Source of the DNA: an uncultured Lachnospiraceae bacterium
Lineage (GTDB): Bacteria; Bacillota; Clostridia; Lachnospirales; Lachnospiraceae
Assembly (NCBI GenBank): GCA_910579395.1
Contig: CAJTUC010000001.1
Span: forward strand, 186,001-250,000
Direction of reading: 5' to 3'
DNA: 64,000 nt
This document shows positions 18,759 through 26,868 of the stretch, in pieces. A program made the translations under genes and the position numbers. Position 1 is the stretch's first letter. Every line of letters begins with the position of its first letter. The notes under the pieces were generated by a model. The model had not been told where the DNA came from, did no database searches, and worked only from the letters and a program-made list of their open reading frames with translations.

Positions 18759-18813
18759 GATGCAAAAATGATGCAAAAATGATGAAACTTTGATGCAGAG
18801 AGGATGTAAAATT
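18759..18813 (+). repeat. five tandem 11-bp repeats (GATG-phased), probable operator
   Basis: Five consecutive 11-bp units begin with GATG: GATGCAAAAAT twice, then GATGAAACTTT, GATGCAGAGAG and GATGTAAAATT. The 11-bp step places each GATG on the same face of the helix. This is typical of direct-repeat sites for OmpR-family response regulators. It lies 105 bp before the 45-residue gene and 275 bp before the deacetylase. The rest of 18707-18918 is A+T-rich without another visible signal. Confidence 0.65.
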
Positions 18814-18918
18814 TTTTTATTGTGATATTGAAAAAGTTTTTTTCATAGAATGATTTCAGAAAAAATGCGGAAAATAATGTAAAAGAATATAAATTTTAGA
18901 AGAAAGGACAGACGGCGT

Positions 18919-19056
18919 ATGTATACGGAAATGTATATCCGAGGAGAAGGAAAGAATAAGAGAAAGAAGATGCTCAAAACGGGCGGCATCATTCTGTGGG
19001 TGCTGATGATTGGACTGACAATGTTCCTGACCTTTCAGTCCGTTGTAATACCCTGA
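18919..19056 (+). CDS. small single-pass membrane protein (45 residues)
   Basis: From ATG 18919 the frame encodes a basic N-terminal stretch (GEGKNKRKKMLK) and then a hydrophobic helix IILWVLMIGLTMFLTF, ending VVIP at TGA 19054-19056. GAAAGGA lies 10-12 bases upstream of the ATG. The start sits between the 11-bp repeats and the deacetylase, 32 bp before the latter, so the two are probably co-transcribed. I know no named family. The positive-inside pattern and correct spacing argue for a real small protein. Confidence 0.6.
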   Translation: MYTEMYIRGEGKNKRKKMLKTGGIILWVLMIGLTMFLTFQSVVIP

Positions 19057-19088
19057 TTATCAAAAGAATTACAAAAGAGGAAAAGAAC

Positions 19089-19991
19089 ATGAAGAAGAAA
19101 AAAATCATACTTGCCTGCCTGCTTGCGGCGGCTTTGACGGGATGCGGAAGCGGAGCCGCGGCGGGAAACGAAGCCGGAACAGAACCGGGGAATGAAGCAG
19201 GAGCCGCGGCGGACAGTGAATTAAATAGTGAAGCAGAAAACGATTCACAAGAGCAGACTGCGGAGGAAGAGAACGTCGAAGAAGAGAATGCTTTCGTTTT
19301 TGGCGACAGCGCAACGATGGATTATAACGTGAACGGAAGAGAACTTCCGATTTATTGTGTCGATACGGAAGAAAAGAAGATCGCGCTCAGCTTTGATGCG
19401 GCCTGGGGCAACGAGGATACGGCAGAGCTTCTTGCGATTTTAGAAGAACATAACCTGAAAGTCACCTTTTTCATGACAGGCGGATGGGTGGAAAGCTACC
19501 CGGAAGATGTCAAGGCGATTTTGGCGGCAGGACATGATCTGGGCAACCATAGCGAAAACCATAAAAATATGAGTGAACTGTCGGATGCGGAAAAGAAGGA
19601 AGAAATTATGTCGGTGCATCAGAAGGTGCAGGAGATAACGGGCTATGAAATGTTTCTGTTCAGACCGCCCTATGGGGATTATGACAATGCGCTGATTGAT
19701 GTTTTAAAAGACTGCGAATATTATCCGATTCAGTGGGATGTGGACAGCCTGGACTGGAAAAACGAAGGAGTGGACGAACTTCTGGAGACAGTGACGGGAC
19801 ATAAGAACCTTGGAAACGGCAGCATTATACTCTGCCACAATGGTGCAGAGTATACGGCGGAAGCGCTGGATACGCTGATCAACGAACTGGAAGCGCAGGG
19901 CTATGAGATTGTTCCAATTTCTGAGTTGATCTATAGGGAAAACTATCATATGAATGTACAGGGAAGACAGATTTCGGATGATGTGGAGTAA
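19089..19991 (+). CDS. polysaccharide deacetylase lipoprotein (NodB/PdaA-B type)
   Basis: The 300-residue protein has the signal peptide KKKKIILACLLAAALTGCG with a lipobox and a D/E-rich linker to about residue 75. A NodB homology domain follows: SFDAAWG near residue 100 in place of the common TFDDG, NHSENH near 152 for the zinc histidines, RPPYGDYD for motif 3 and ILCHNG for motif 5. The FDAAWG form is typical of sporulation or cell-wall deacetylases such as PdaB. Likely acts on peptidoglycan outside the membrane. ATG 19089 is supported by AGAGGAAAAG; the frame is open from 18996. Confidence 0.85.
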   Translation: MKKKKIILACLLAAALTGCGSGAAAGNEAGTEPGNEAGAAADSELNSEAENDSQEQTAEEENVEEENAFVFGDSATMDYNVNGRELPIYCVDTEEKKIALSFDAAWGNEDTAELLAILEEHNLKVTFFMTGGWVESYPEDVKAILAAGHDLGNHSENHKNMSELSDAEKKEEIMSVHQKVQEITGYEMFLFRPPYGDYDNALIDVLKDCEYYPIQWDVDSLDWKNEGVDELLETVTGHKNLGNGSIILCHNGAEYTAEALDTLINELEAQGYEIVPISELIYRENYHMNVQGRQISDDVE

Positions 19992-20171
19992 GGATAGGAG
20001 TAAGGCAGGAAAATTTCCTTTACATTTTTTTGGCATTATGGTAAACTAGTCCCGTAAAAGTTCATCGTACTGGTAGTACAAAAGTGCCGCTTATATTGCA
20101 GATATGTGATTACTTGATTGAGTTCAAAGTGCAGGCCGCATTTTTGATAGATTGGGATGACCGTCCCAATT

Positions 20172-20420
20172 TTATTCTGCCAGAAGTTCTTCATAACTTA
20201 CGCCGAGTACTTTTGCAAAAGTTTTCAATTCGATATCCGTAATAAATCTGGCGCCGCTTTCGATACGCTGAACGGCATTCTTATCTAATTCAATTCCCTC
20301 TAACTGCATTTTATCAGCTAAAAATCTTTGGGACACTTTAGGCTCCATTGCTTTGCGGATGCGGGCAATATTGTCTCCCGATATATTATTTTTTCCTGAA
20401 CATGCTTTGCTTTTGTACAT
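20172..20420 (-). CDS. XRE-family helix-turn-helix regulator
   Basis: The 82-residue protein has one HTH_3 domain: NIARIRKAMEPKVSQRFLADKMQLEG for the first helices, DKNAVQRIESGARFITDIEL for recognition, and KTFAKVLGVSYEELLAE at the end. ATG 20420 has AGGGGGA on the minus strand upstream; the frame is open to 20510, but that part has no HTH similarity. It is divergent from the CotH-like gene, and two copies of a 19-bp inverted repeat lie between them, so it probably regulates that operon and itself. Confidence 0.8.
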   Translation of the reverse strand: MYKSKACSGKNNISGDNIARIRKAMEPKVSQRFLADKMQLEGIELDKNAVQRIESGARFITDIELKTFAKVLGVSYEELLAE

Positions 20421-20490
20421 ATTTTTGATAAATCCCCCTAGGAAATTGCAATCGCCCCAATTAGTTTGTTTAACTGCTTTCCATATAAAA

Positions 20491-20562
20491 TGACATTCAC
20501 TGCTTGTCATTTATTCCACTATATGATAATATTGATACTGACTTGACACATACTGAATGTCA
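20491..20562. promoter_or_regulatory. paired 19-bp operators between the XRE gene and the cotH operon
   Basis: TGACATTCACTGCTTGTCA (20491-20509) and, inverted, TGACATTCAGTATGTGTCA (20544-20562) match at 14 of 19 positions: the first nine and last five. Each is itself a TGACA/TGTCA dyad. The second overlaps a TTGACA hexamer at 20543-20548 that may be a -35; TAAAAT at 20569 is a possible -10, although the 20-bp spacing is long. Confidence 0.6.
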
Positions 20563-20597
20563 TTACGGTAAAATATGGATGAATAGGGAAAAACAGC

Positions 20598-22973
20598 ATG
20601 AAAAAGGAATCAATGCAGAGAATCGTTTTGTTTTCTGCTTTATCTGTACTGACTGGTGTTGTACTGTATAACTACTGTAAAACACCGCGTGTTGTCATCA
20701 ACGAAGTCTGCAGTAATAATTTTGCGGCTGTGAGGAATGAAAACAATGAATATCCTGATTATATAGAATTGTATAATCCGGGAAGGCAGACCGTTTCTTT
20801 GGATGGCTGTTTTCTGTCGGATGATGAAAAGGAACCGGAAAAATATTCTTTAGAGGATGTTTCGATTCCGGCAGGCGGATACGCTTTAATCTGGCTGGAC
20901 AAGGATTCGGCATTTCGTATTTCCAGGGATGGAGAAAAACTTTTTCTGACAGACGCCCTTCATGGCATTTATCTGGATCAGGTCATTGTTCCCCAGCTTT
21001 CCTATGATACCAGCTACGGCAGGCAGCAGGATGGAAAAGCCGAGTGGTCTGTCATGGGTACAACTCCCGGCAGCGCGAATGAGGAAGCACCGGTTCTTCC
21101 TACGGTTTCCCTGGATAAGCCGCTTTTTGAATTCACAAGCGGATTTTATGAGGATGCCTTTGCGCTTCATCTATATTCCCCCAATGGAGAAAAAATTTAC
21201 TATACTTTGGACGGCAGCATGCCCTGTGCCGATTCGCCCGTTTATGATGGGCCGCTCTGGATTGCGGACAATACGCCGGAGGAAAATCGGTATGCCAGCC
21301 GGACAGATTTGGCTCCGTCGAAGGACTATACACCCGATTTTCCGGTAGATAAGGCGGTCGTTGTACGCGCGGCGTGTTATAACCCCGTTACGAACCAGAT
21401 CAGCGATATTGTCACGGAGACTTATTTTGTAGGCTATGGCGGCAGGCCGGAATACGACCGGATGGCGGTTCTGTCTCTGGTTGTGGACCCGTACGATTTA
21501 TTCGATGCCAAGACCGGCATTTATGGAAACGGCGCAAAATTTGAAGAATATATTGCAAACGGCGGCCTGGCAGACGGGGAGATCCTTACAAGCTACGTCG
21601 ATGCTGACGGAGAACTGCATCACCGTTACATGGCTTCCAATGCTTTTAACGAAGGCAGGGAATGGGAAAGAAAAGCTGCTATAGCTTATTTTGATGAGAA
21701 CCATGCCTGCCTTTTTACCCAAAATGCAGGAATTCGCATTGCCGGAAATTCGACCAGAAGCGACCCACAGAAATCTTTCAATATTTTTGCGAGAGATATT
21801 TACGATGATACGTTGTTGTTCCCTTATGAGTTTTATGATGAAGGCATTCTTTGTTCCACCTTTAAAATACGAAATGGCGGCGGAAATGCCGATAAATTAA
21901 AGTTTATTGATGCTTTTCTGGAAAAGGCTGCCGAGGGGCGGAATGTTTCCATTCAGGATTTCAGACCCTGCGCAGTCTTTTTAAATGGAGAGTATTGGGG
22001 TATCTATAACATTCGGGAGAGATACAACGCGGAATATCTTGCATCTCATTACGATTTAGATGCCGACAGCATTATGCTGGTCAAAGCCGGAAGCGCAATT
22101 ACAATACCGGAGGAAACGGCGGCAGCTTATCAGTATATGCTCAGTGTGGTATCGGAATGTGACCTTGCTTATGATGATACGTTTGCCCTTGCCGACGAAT
22201 TGATCGATATGCAAAGCATCATTGATTATTGCTGCATCAATCTTTATCTTGACAATCGCGATGTTGCGTTCGGGTATAATACTGCGTTATGGCGCACAGT
22301 GCAGGAAGGGACTCCATACGGCGACGGAAAGTGGCGTTTTATGCTCTACGATCTGGATGAATGCGCTTATCCGGACAGCAATGATCCTGAAAAGCAGGGG
22401 CGTCAGCTGGCGGAACATCCGCTGCTGAACGAACCGGCAGTAAAGAGTCTTTTGGATAATGAAGGTTTTCGCAGACAATTTTGTATCACCTTTATGGATA
22501 TTGCCAATATCACTTTTTCCTATGAGAGAATACATGCCATGTTAACTGCGTGGAGCAGCCTTTATGAAGTTCAGATCATAAAAGACCATCAGCGATTTTA
22601 TGATCCTTCCTACGGTATGCAGGAATTTTACGAAGAAGTGTCCCAGGTAGATCGTTTTTTTGAAAACCGTTTTTCCTTTGCCATGAAAGAACTGGCAGAG
22701 ACTTTCGACTTGGCGGGAACACTCACTTCAGTGCGTATAAGCACCAATGCGCCGGAGGGCGGTACGATTACCGTAAATACTGCGCAGTTGGAAAACAGCG
22801 AGGTGTGGCAGGGATACTATTACAGCGATTTTCCTGTTTCCGTGTCCGTTCATCCGGAGAAAGGCTGGCATTTTGCAGGCTGGCAGGGAGACGCTTCCGG
22901 AATGGAGGAAAGTTTAACGATTTCCCTTGAGAATGGAGATGTTTCCCTACGGGCTATATTTGAAAGAGATTGA
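20598..22973 (+). CDS. CotH kinase family protein with lamin-tail and CHB_HEX-like domains
   Basis: The 791-residue protein has an N-terminal membrane helix (IVLFSALSVLTGVVLYNY) and a lamin-tail domain at about 30-130 (INEVCSNNF, PDYIELYNPG). A chitobiase C-terminal-like module follows (YYTLDGSMP, near 205), then the CotH kinase region at about 375-620 (GIRIAGNSTR, FKIRNGGG, NGEYWGIYNIRERYN, KWRFMLYDLDECAY). The C-terminus is an InlB-B-like repeat ending WHFAGWQGDASG. CotH proteins are protein kinases in spore coats; secreted relatives are uncharacterised. It leads a three-gene operon with a VTC-domain protein and a DUF4956 protein. Confidence 0.85.
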   Translation: MKKESMQRIVLFSALSVLTGVVLYNYCKTPRVVINEVCSNNFAAVRNENNEYPDYIELYNPGRQTVSLDGCFLSDDEKEPEKYSLEDVSIPAGGYALIWLDKDSAFRISRDGEKLFLTDALHGIYLDQVIVPQLSYDTSYGRQQDGKAEWSVMGTTPGSANEEAPVLPTVSLDKPLFEFTSGFYEDAFALHLYSPNGEKIYYTLDGSMPCADSPVYDGPLWIADNTPEENRYASRTDLAPSKDYTPDFPVDKAVVVRAACYNPVTNQISDIVTETYFVGYGGRPEYDRMAVLSLVVDPYDLFDAKTGIYGNGAKFEEYIANGGLADGEILTSYVDADGELHHRYMASNAFNEGREWERKAAIAYFDENHACLFTQNAGIRIAGNSTRSDPQKSFNIFARDIYDDTLLFPYEFYDEGILCSTFKIRNGGGNADKLKFIDAFLEKAAEGRNVSIQDFRPCAVFLNGEYWGIYNIRERYNAEYLASHYDLDADSIMLVKAGSAITIPEETAAAYQYMLSVVSECDLAYDDTFALADELIDMQSIIDYCCINLYLDNRDVAFGYNTALWRTVQEGTPYGDGKWRFMLYDLDECAYPDSNDPEKQGRQLAEHPLLNEPAVKSLLDNEGFRRQFCITFMDIANITFSYERIHAMLTAWSSLYEVQIIKDHQRFYDPSYGMQEFYEEVSQVDRFFENRFSFAMKELAETFDLAGTLTSVRISTNAPEGGTITVNTAQLENSEVWQGYYYSDFPVSVSVHPEKGWHFAGWQGDASGMEESLTISLENGDVSLRAIFERD

Positions 22974-23001
22974 TGAATATTGAATAAAGGAATGAGCCAA
23001 T

Positions 23002-23685
23002 ATGAAAATGTACCGGGTAGAGGACAAATACTGCTGTACCGGACAGGAAATGTACCAGATGCAAAGGCGGTTGGAAACTGTGCTTCGGGCGGACTGCAAC
23101 GAAAACTCTGCCCAGGGTTATCGTGTGGTCAGTCTGTACTTCGACGATCTGGCGGACTCTTGCTTTCATGCGGCGAGAGACGGCATATACAGCCGCAAGA
23201 AGTATCGCATTCGAATCTACAATGATTCCCTGGATGCGATCAAACTGGAAGTAAAGGAAAAACAGGGCAGCAGAATTTATAAAAAGTCCAAAAGCATTAC
23301 GAGGGAAGAAATGCAGAGTTTAATGTGCGGCCAGTGTATTTCAGCATCTTTCTCCATGGAAGATCCGGCTTTTTTGTTTAATCTGGCAATACAAACAAGA
23401 GCTCTTTGCCCAAAGGTAATCGTTGCCTATGAGCGAAAAGCATATATCTATATGCCCGGCAATGTGCGCATTACCTTTGACCGGAATATAAGAGCCAGCC
23501 GGCAGACGGCAGAGTTTGGGATGCGGGATATTTCTTATATGCCTCTGCGGGAGCAGGATACCGTCCTTGAAGTGAAATATGATGAATTGATGCCCCAATT
23601 CATCTTGCAGCTGCTGGAACTGAATTCCATGTGGCCGGCGGCTTATTCCAAATACTGCTTATGCCGGGAAAAAACTATGATATGA
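23002..23685 (+). CDS. VTC-domain (polyphosphate polymerase-like) protein
   Basis: The 227-residue protein has the VTC domain pattern: YRVEDKY at the start, VVSLYFDDL, then KKYRIRIYNDSLDAIKLEVKEKQGSRIYKKSK in the middle and LEVKYDELMPQF at the end. The basic and acidic residues lining the triphosphate tunnel in yeast Vtc4 seem to have counterparts here (RIR, KLEVKEK, LEVKYDE). Predicted to make or bind polyphosphate from ATP at the membrane. Lies 28 bp after the CotH-like gene and 13 bp before the DUF4956 gene. Confidence 0.85.
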   Translation: MKMYRVEDKYCCTGQEMYQMQRRLETVLRADCNENSAQGYRVVSLYFDDLADSCFHAARDGIYSRKKYRIRIYNDSLDAIKLEVKEKQGSRIYKKSKSITREEMQSLMCGQCISASFSMEDPAFLFNLAIQTRALCPKVIVAYERKAYIYMPGNVRITFDRNIRASRQTAEFGMRDISYMPLREQDTVLEVKYDELMPQFILQLLELNSMWPAAYSKYCLCREKTMI

Positions 23686-23698
23686 GGAGAGTAGAAGT

Positions 23699-24376
23699 AT
23701 GTCAGTAAAGGATGTAATTAAAAACAGTGTCTATGAATCATTGGGCGGCGGAACCACCATGACTGCCCAAACCGTTATCCTGATCTTAATGTTTTCCTGT
23801 CTGGCAGGTGTCTATCTTTATTTTGTGTACAAACTGTCAGCTAAAACAGCATTTTATTCAAAAGACATGAATATTACCATCGCAGGGATGCCGGTCATTG
23901 TGGCGGCGATCATGATCGCCATGCAGTCTAATCTGCTGGTCTCCCTTGGTATGGTTGGTGCGCTGTCCATTGTAAGGTTTCGGAGTGCGGTGAAGAATCC
24001 CCTGGACCTTCTCTATCTGTTTTGGGCGATCAGCGCCGGAATCATTACAGGCGTCGGGCTCTATGTTCTGGCTCTTGTTTTTTCAATCATTATGACAATT
24101 TTACTTTTTTCAATGGATAAAATCCCGAATACAAAAGCACCGGAATTGCTGGTGCTGCGAGGTATAGAAGAATTCGATTATGACGCTCTTTTTGACGCCA
24201 TAAGCAGCTATTGCAGATATTATAAAGAAAAGGCCAGATCTACCAGAAATAACGAAACGGAAATCATTATCGAAATCCGTACAAAAGAAAAAGAGCAGCT
24301 TTTGCAGAAACTGAACCATATGAATTTTCTGACACAGGTAAATTGTATTTCTCATGACGGAGAATGTCGTGTGTAA
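23699..24376 (+). CDS. DUF4956 family membrane protein
   Basis: The 225-residue protein has about four transmembrane segments (about residues 22-45, 55-75, 80-105 and 115-140) and a cytoplasmic C-terminal domain. The loop GMVGALSIVRFRSAVKNPLDLLYLFWAISAGI is the DUF4956 signature. It commonly pairs with VTC and CotH proteins in Firmicutes, where it may act as the membrane partner of the polymerase. AGGAGAG precedes the ATG. Confidence 0.85.
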   Translation: MSVKDVIKNSVYESLGGGTTMTAQTVILILMFSCLAGVYLYFVYKLSAKTAFYSKDMNITIAGMPVIVAAIMIAMQSNLLVSLGMVGALSIVRFRSAVKNPLDLLYLFWAISAGIITGVGLYVLALVFSIIMTILLFSMDKIPNTKAPELLVLRGIEEFDYDALFDAISSYCRYYKEKARSTRNNETEIIIEIRTKEKEQLLQKLNHMNFLTQVNCISHDGECRV

Positions 24377-24402
24377 TGCGTTAAAAGAAGCAGACTGGAA
24401 AA

Positions 24403-24446
24403 AACGGCCGGCATACAAAGCCAATACTGTATGCCGGCCGTTCGTT
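24403..24446. terminator. bidirectional terminator
   Basis: A 15-bp perfect stem (AACGGCCGGCATACA/TGTATGCCGGCCGTT) lies between the convergent DUF4956 and buk genes, with T-rich and A-rich flanks. Confidence 0.85.
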
Positions 24447-24494
24447 ATTCAATAAATATAGTTCCGGTTATTCCGATGCAGACGACACGAACGG

Positions 24495-25562
24495 TCAATA
24501 TACCATAGCCTTTTCTTCACCGTTCAATACGCGTAAGCCGCCCTGAACGAGTGCGAGCAGTTCGTCTTCGCCGGGATATACTGTCATAGGTGCGATCCAT
24601 TCCGCTCTTTCCTTCAAGCCTGCAACAACGACCTTATCATAAGCGATACCGCCGGTTACAATGACCTGGTCTACTTTGCCTTTCAAAACACAGGCCATAG
24701 AGCCGATATCTTTTGCAACTTGGGTTATGAATGCTTCGCGTACTTCTGCGGCTTTTGTATCGCCGTTCTGGACCATTTTTTCCACATCACGCATATCATT
24801 TGTCCCGCAGTAAGCGTTGAAACCGCCGTTGCCGACGAATTTCTTATATACTTCCTTTTCGCTGTATTTACCGGAGAAGCACAGTTTGATCAGTGCGCCG
24901 CTTTGAACAGCGCCTGCTCTTTCCGGAGAAAAAGCGCCGTCGCCGTCCAGTGCATTGAATACATCAACGACCCGGCCCTGCTTGTGTGCGCCGACAGATA
25001 CACCGCCGCCCATGTGGACTACGACCAGATTCAGGGAATCATATGCCTTGCCGACTTCTTTGGCATAGCGTTTTGCTACCGCTTTCTGGTTCAGCGCATG
25101 GAATACGCTCGTCCGCGGAAGTTCCGGTACGCCGGAATATCTGGAGACCGGCTCCAGCTCATCGACAACAACGGGGTCTACAATATAGGAAGGAACGCCG
25201 ATGGAATCAGCGATTTCTTTTGCCAGAATACCGCCAAGGTTGGAAGCATGCTGACCCTGTACGCCGGCCTTCAGGTCTGCGAGCAGTTCGTCGCTCACTT
25301 CGTAGGTGCCGCCGGGAATCGGTTTTAACATACCGCCGCGGCCGACTACCATATTTAAGGAATGAATGTCGAATTCTTTTTCTTTTAACAGATTAACGAT
25401 GATATCTTTCCGGAAGTCTTTCTGATCTACGATAGAAGCATACTGCGCGATTTCTTCGGTTGAATGACGCAGCGTTTCCTCGAATAATAATGTCTCATCT
25501 TCAAAAACACCGATTTTGGTAGAAGTGGAGCCCGGATTGATGATTAAACTTTTAACAGCCAT
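24495..25562 (-). CDS. buk: butyrate kinase
   Basis: The 355-residue acetokinase-family enzyme converts butyryl-phosphate and ADP to butyrate and ATP. It opens with the phosphate-binding motif [12 protein letters not shown] and has [18 protein letters not shown]. Later come [29 protein letters not shown] and [13 protein letters not shown]. Length matches the family. It lies 68 bp downstream of ptb, so both form the classic butyrate operon. Confidence 0.95.
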   Translation of the reverse strand: MAVKSLIINPGSTSTKIGVFEDETLLFEETLRHSTEEIAQYASIVDQKDFRKDIIVNLLKEKEFDIHSLNMVVGRGGMLKPIPGGTYEVSDELLADLKAGVQGQHASNLGGILAKEIADSIGVPSYIVDPVVVDELEPVSRYSGVPELPRTSVFHALNQKAVAKRYAKEVGKAYDSLNLVVVHMGGGVSVGAHKQGRVVDVFNALDGDGAFSPERAGAVQSGALIKLCFSGKYSEKEVYKKFVGNGGFNAYCGTNDMRDVEKMVQNGDTKAAEVREAFITQVAKDIGSMACVLKGKVDQVIVTGGIAYDKVVVAGLKERAEWIAPMTVYPGEDELLALVQGGLRVLNGEEKAMVY

Positions 25563-25630
25563 GCTTTATTCCGCCTTTCCTGATTGATTATTTTATTGTT
25601 TTTCGTGTTCTTTCTTACGTCAGTTTTGTA

Positions 25631-26551
25631 TCAGTTCTTTTTCTGCATGCTTTCCGCTACAACGGCGCCGAGCGCGATGGAATTGACTTTTGTTTCAAAA
25701 TCATCGGAGCGGGAAGTCAGGATGACCGGTGCTTTCGTTCCGGTCAGGATGTTTCCGTTCTTAACTTTGGCCGTATGTACCAGACATTTGTATACGAGAT
25801 TGCCGGCATGAATATCGGGGAAAAGAAGGATGTCCGCATCACCGACGATTTTCCGGCCTTCTGCGCCTTTGTGCTTTGCGGCCTCAGGGTCGATGGCGAG
25901 GTCTAAAGAAAGTGGGCCGTCAATAACACAGCCGGTAATTTTTCCTTCTTCACACATTTTCGTGAGTTCCGCAGCATCTACGGTAACGGGCATTTTCGGA
26001 TTTACGACTTCTACTGCCGCAAGCGGAGCAACCTTGGGATTCGGAATACCGCATGCGTGGCAGATTTCAACGGTATTTTCCACGATATGTACTTTTTCTT
26101 CCAAGGTAGGATAGGTCATGAAGGCGACGTCCGATAAGAATAAAAGATGGTCAATGCCCTCGATTTCAAATACGCATACATGAGATAAGGTTCTGCCTGT
26201 CCGCAGGCCGACTTCTTTGTCCAGTACGCTCTTTAAGAAGGACTTTGTATCGATCAGGCCTTTCATATACATATCGGCTTTGCCGGTATGCACCAGTTCC
26301 ACTGCCTTTAATGCCGCCGTATAGTTGTCCTTTTCATCAATAATTTCAAATCCGCTCAAATCCATATTTTCGGAAGCGGCCACTTCTTTGATCTTGTCTT
26401 CATCACCGACAAGAATTGCTTCTGCGATATTGCGTTCCTTGGCAGCTTTTACCGCCTCAAGGACGGCACTGTCCTGTGCGACTGCAACGGCTACCTTTTT
26501 GACGCTGCACTCGGATACCTTTGATAAAAGGTCATCAAAACTCTTGCTCAT
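25631..26551 (-). CDS. ptb: phosphate butyryltransferase
   Basis: The 306-residue Pta/Ptb-family protein makes butyryl-phosphate from butyryl-CoA. MYMKGLIDTKSFLKSVLDKEVGLRTGRTLSHV and VIDGPLSLDLAIDPEAA are family hallmarks, as is DILLFPDIHAGNLVYK near the C-terminus. Together with buk it gives the kinase route to butyrate rather than the CoA-transferase route. The start is preceded by GGAGGAG on the minus strand. Confidence 0.95.
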   Translation of the reverse strand: MSKSFDDLLSKVSECSVKKVAVAVAQDSAVLEAVKAAKERNIAEAILVGDEDKIKEVAASENMDLSGFEIIDEKDNYTAALKAVELVHTGKADMYMKGLIDTKSFLKSVLDKEVGLRTGRTLSHVCVFEIEGIDHLLFLSDVAFMTYPTLEEKVHIVENTVEICHACGIPNPKVAPLAAVEVVNPKMPVTVDAAELTKMCEEGKITGCVIDGPLSLDLAIDPEAAKHKGAEGRKIVGDADILLFPDIHAGNLVYKCLVHTAKVKNGNILTGTKAPVILTSRSDDFETKVNSIALGAVVAESMQKKN

Positions 26552-26602
26552 TTCTCCTCCATTCCGGATTTATGCAATCCACCCAACATTTTTATCGTAT
26601 AA

Positions 26603-26631
26603 ATAGTAACACTTCTGGGGGTAAAAATCAA
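26603..26631 (-). promoter_or_regulatory. promoter of ptb-buk
   Basis: On the minus strand there is TTGATT, a 17-bp spacer and TACTAT, about 50 bp before the ptb start. Confidence 0.6.
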
Positions 26632-26670
26632 ACGCTAAATGCGTCGGAGAATACATATTTGCCGGCGGTC

Positions 26671-26757
26671 GTACAATTTGGCCGCCGGACGGGCAGCGAA
26701 AGCGTGCCGCCAAGGGAACTACTGCTGCCTGCCCGGCGGACGAATTGCGCTGTGTAC
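26671..26757. repeat. P-family palindrome, shortened copy P4
   Basis: The arms GTACAATTTG and CGAATTGCGCTGTGTAC close a structure. It contains CGCCGG/CCGGCG and, on the minus strand, the family core GGCACGCTTTCGCTGCC. It is shorter and less regular than P1-P3 and P5. It occupies most of the 26552-26868 divergent gap together with two promoters. Confidence 0.6.
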
Positions 26758-26777
26758 TATGGTAAAAGTTGAAAAGG

Positions 26778-26806
26778 TTGAATTTCCAAGTCAAATCTGC
26801 TACAAT
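26778..26806 (+). promoter_or_regulatory. promoter of secA
   Basis: TTGAAT and TACAAT are separated by exactly 17 bp, 63 bp before ATG 26869. Confidence 0.6.
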
Positions 26807-26868
26807 AGAATTTGTTATTTTCTGCAAAAGGAATGAAGGCCTGTGAAAGCGGGCGGATGGGAGCAGAC

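Noticed and set aside
24720..25396. Plus-strand ORFs of 202 and 136 codons
   Set aside because: Antisense shadows of butyrate kinase.
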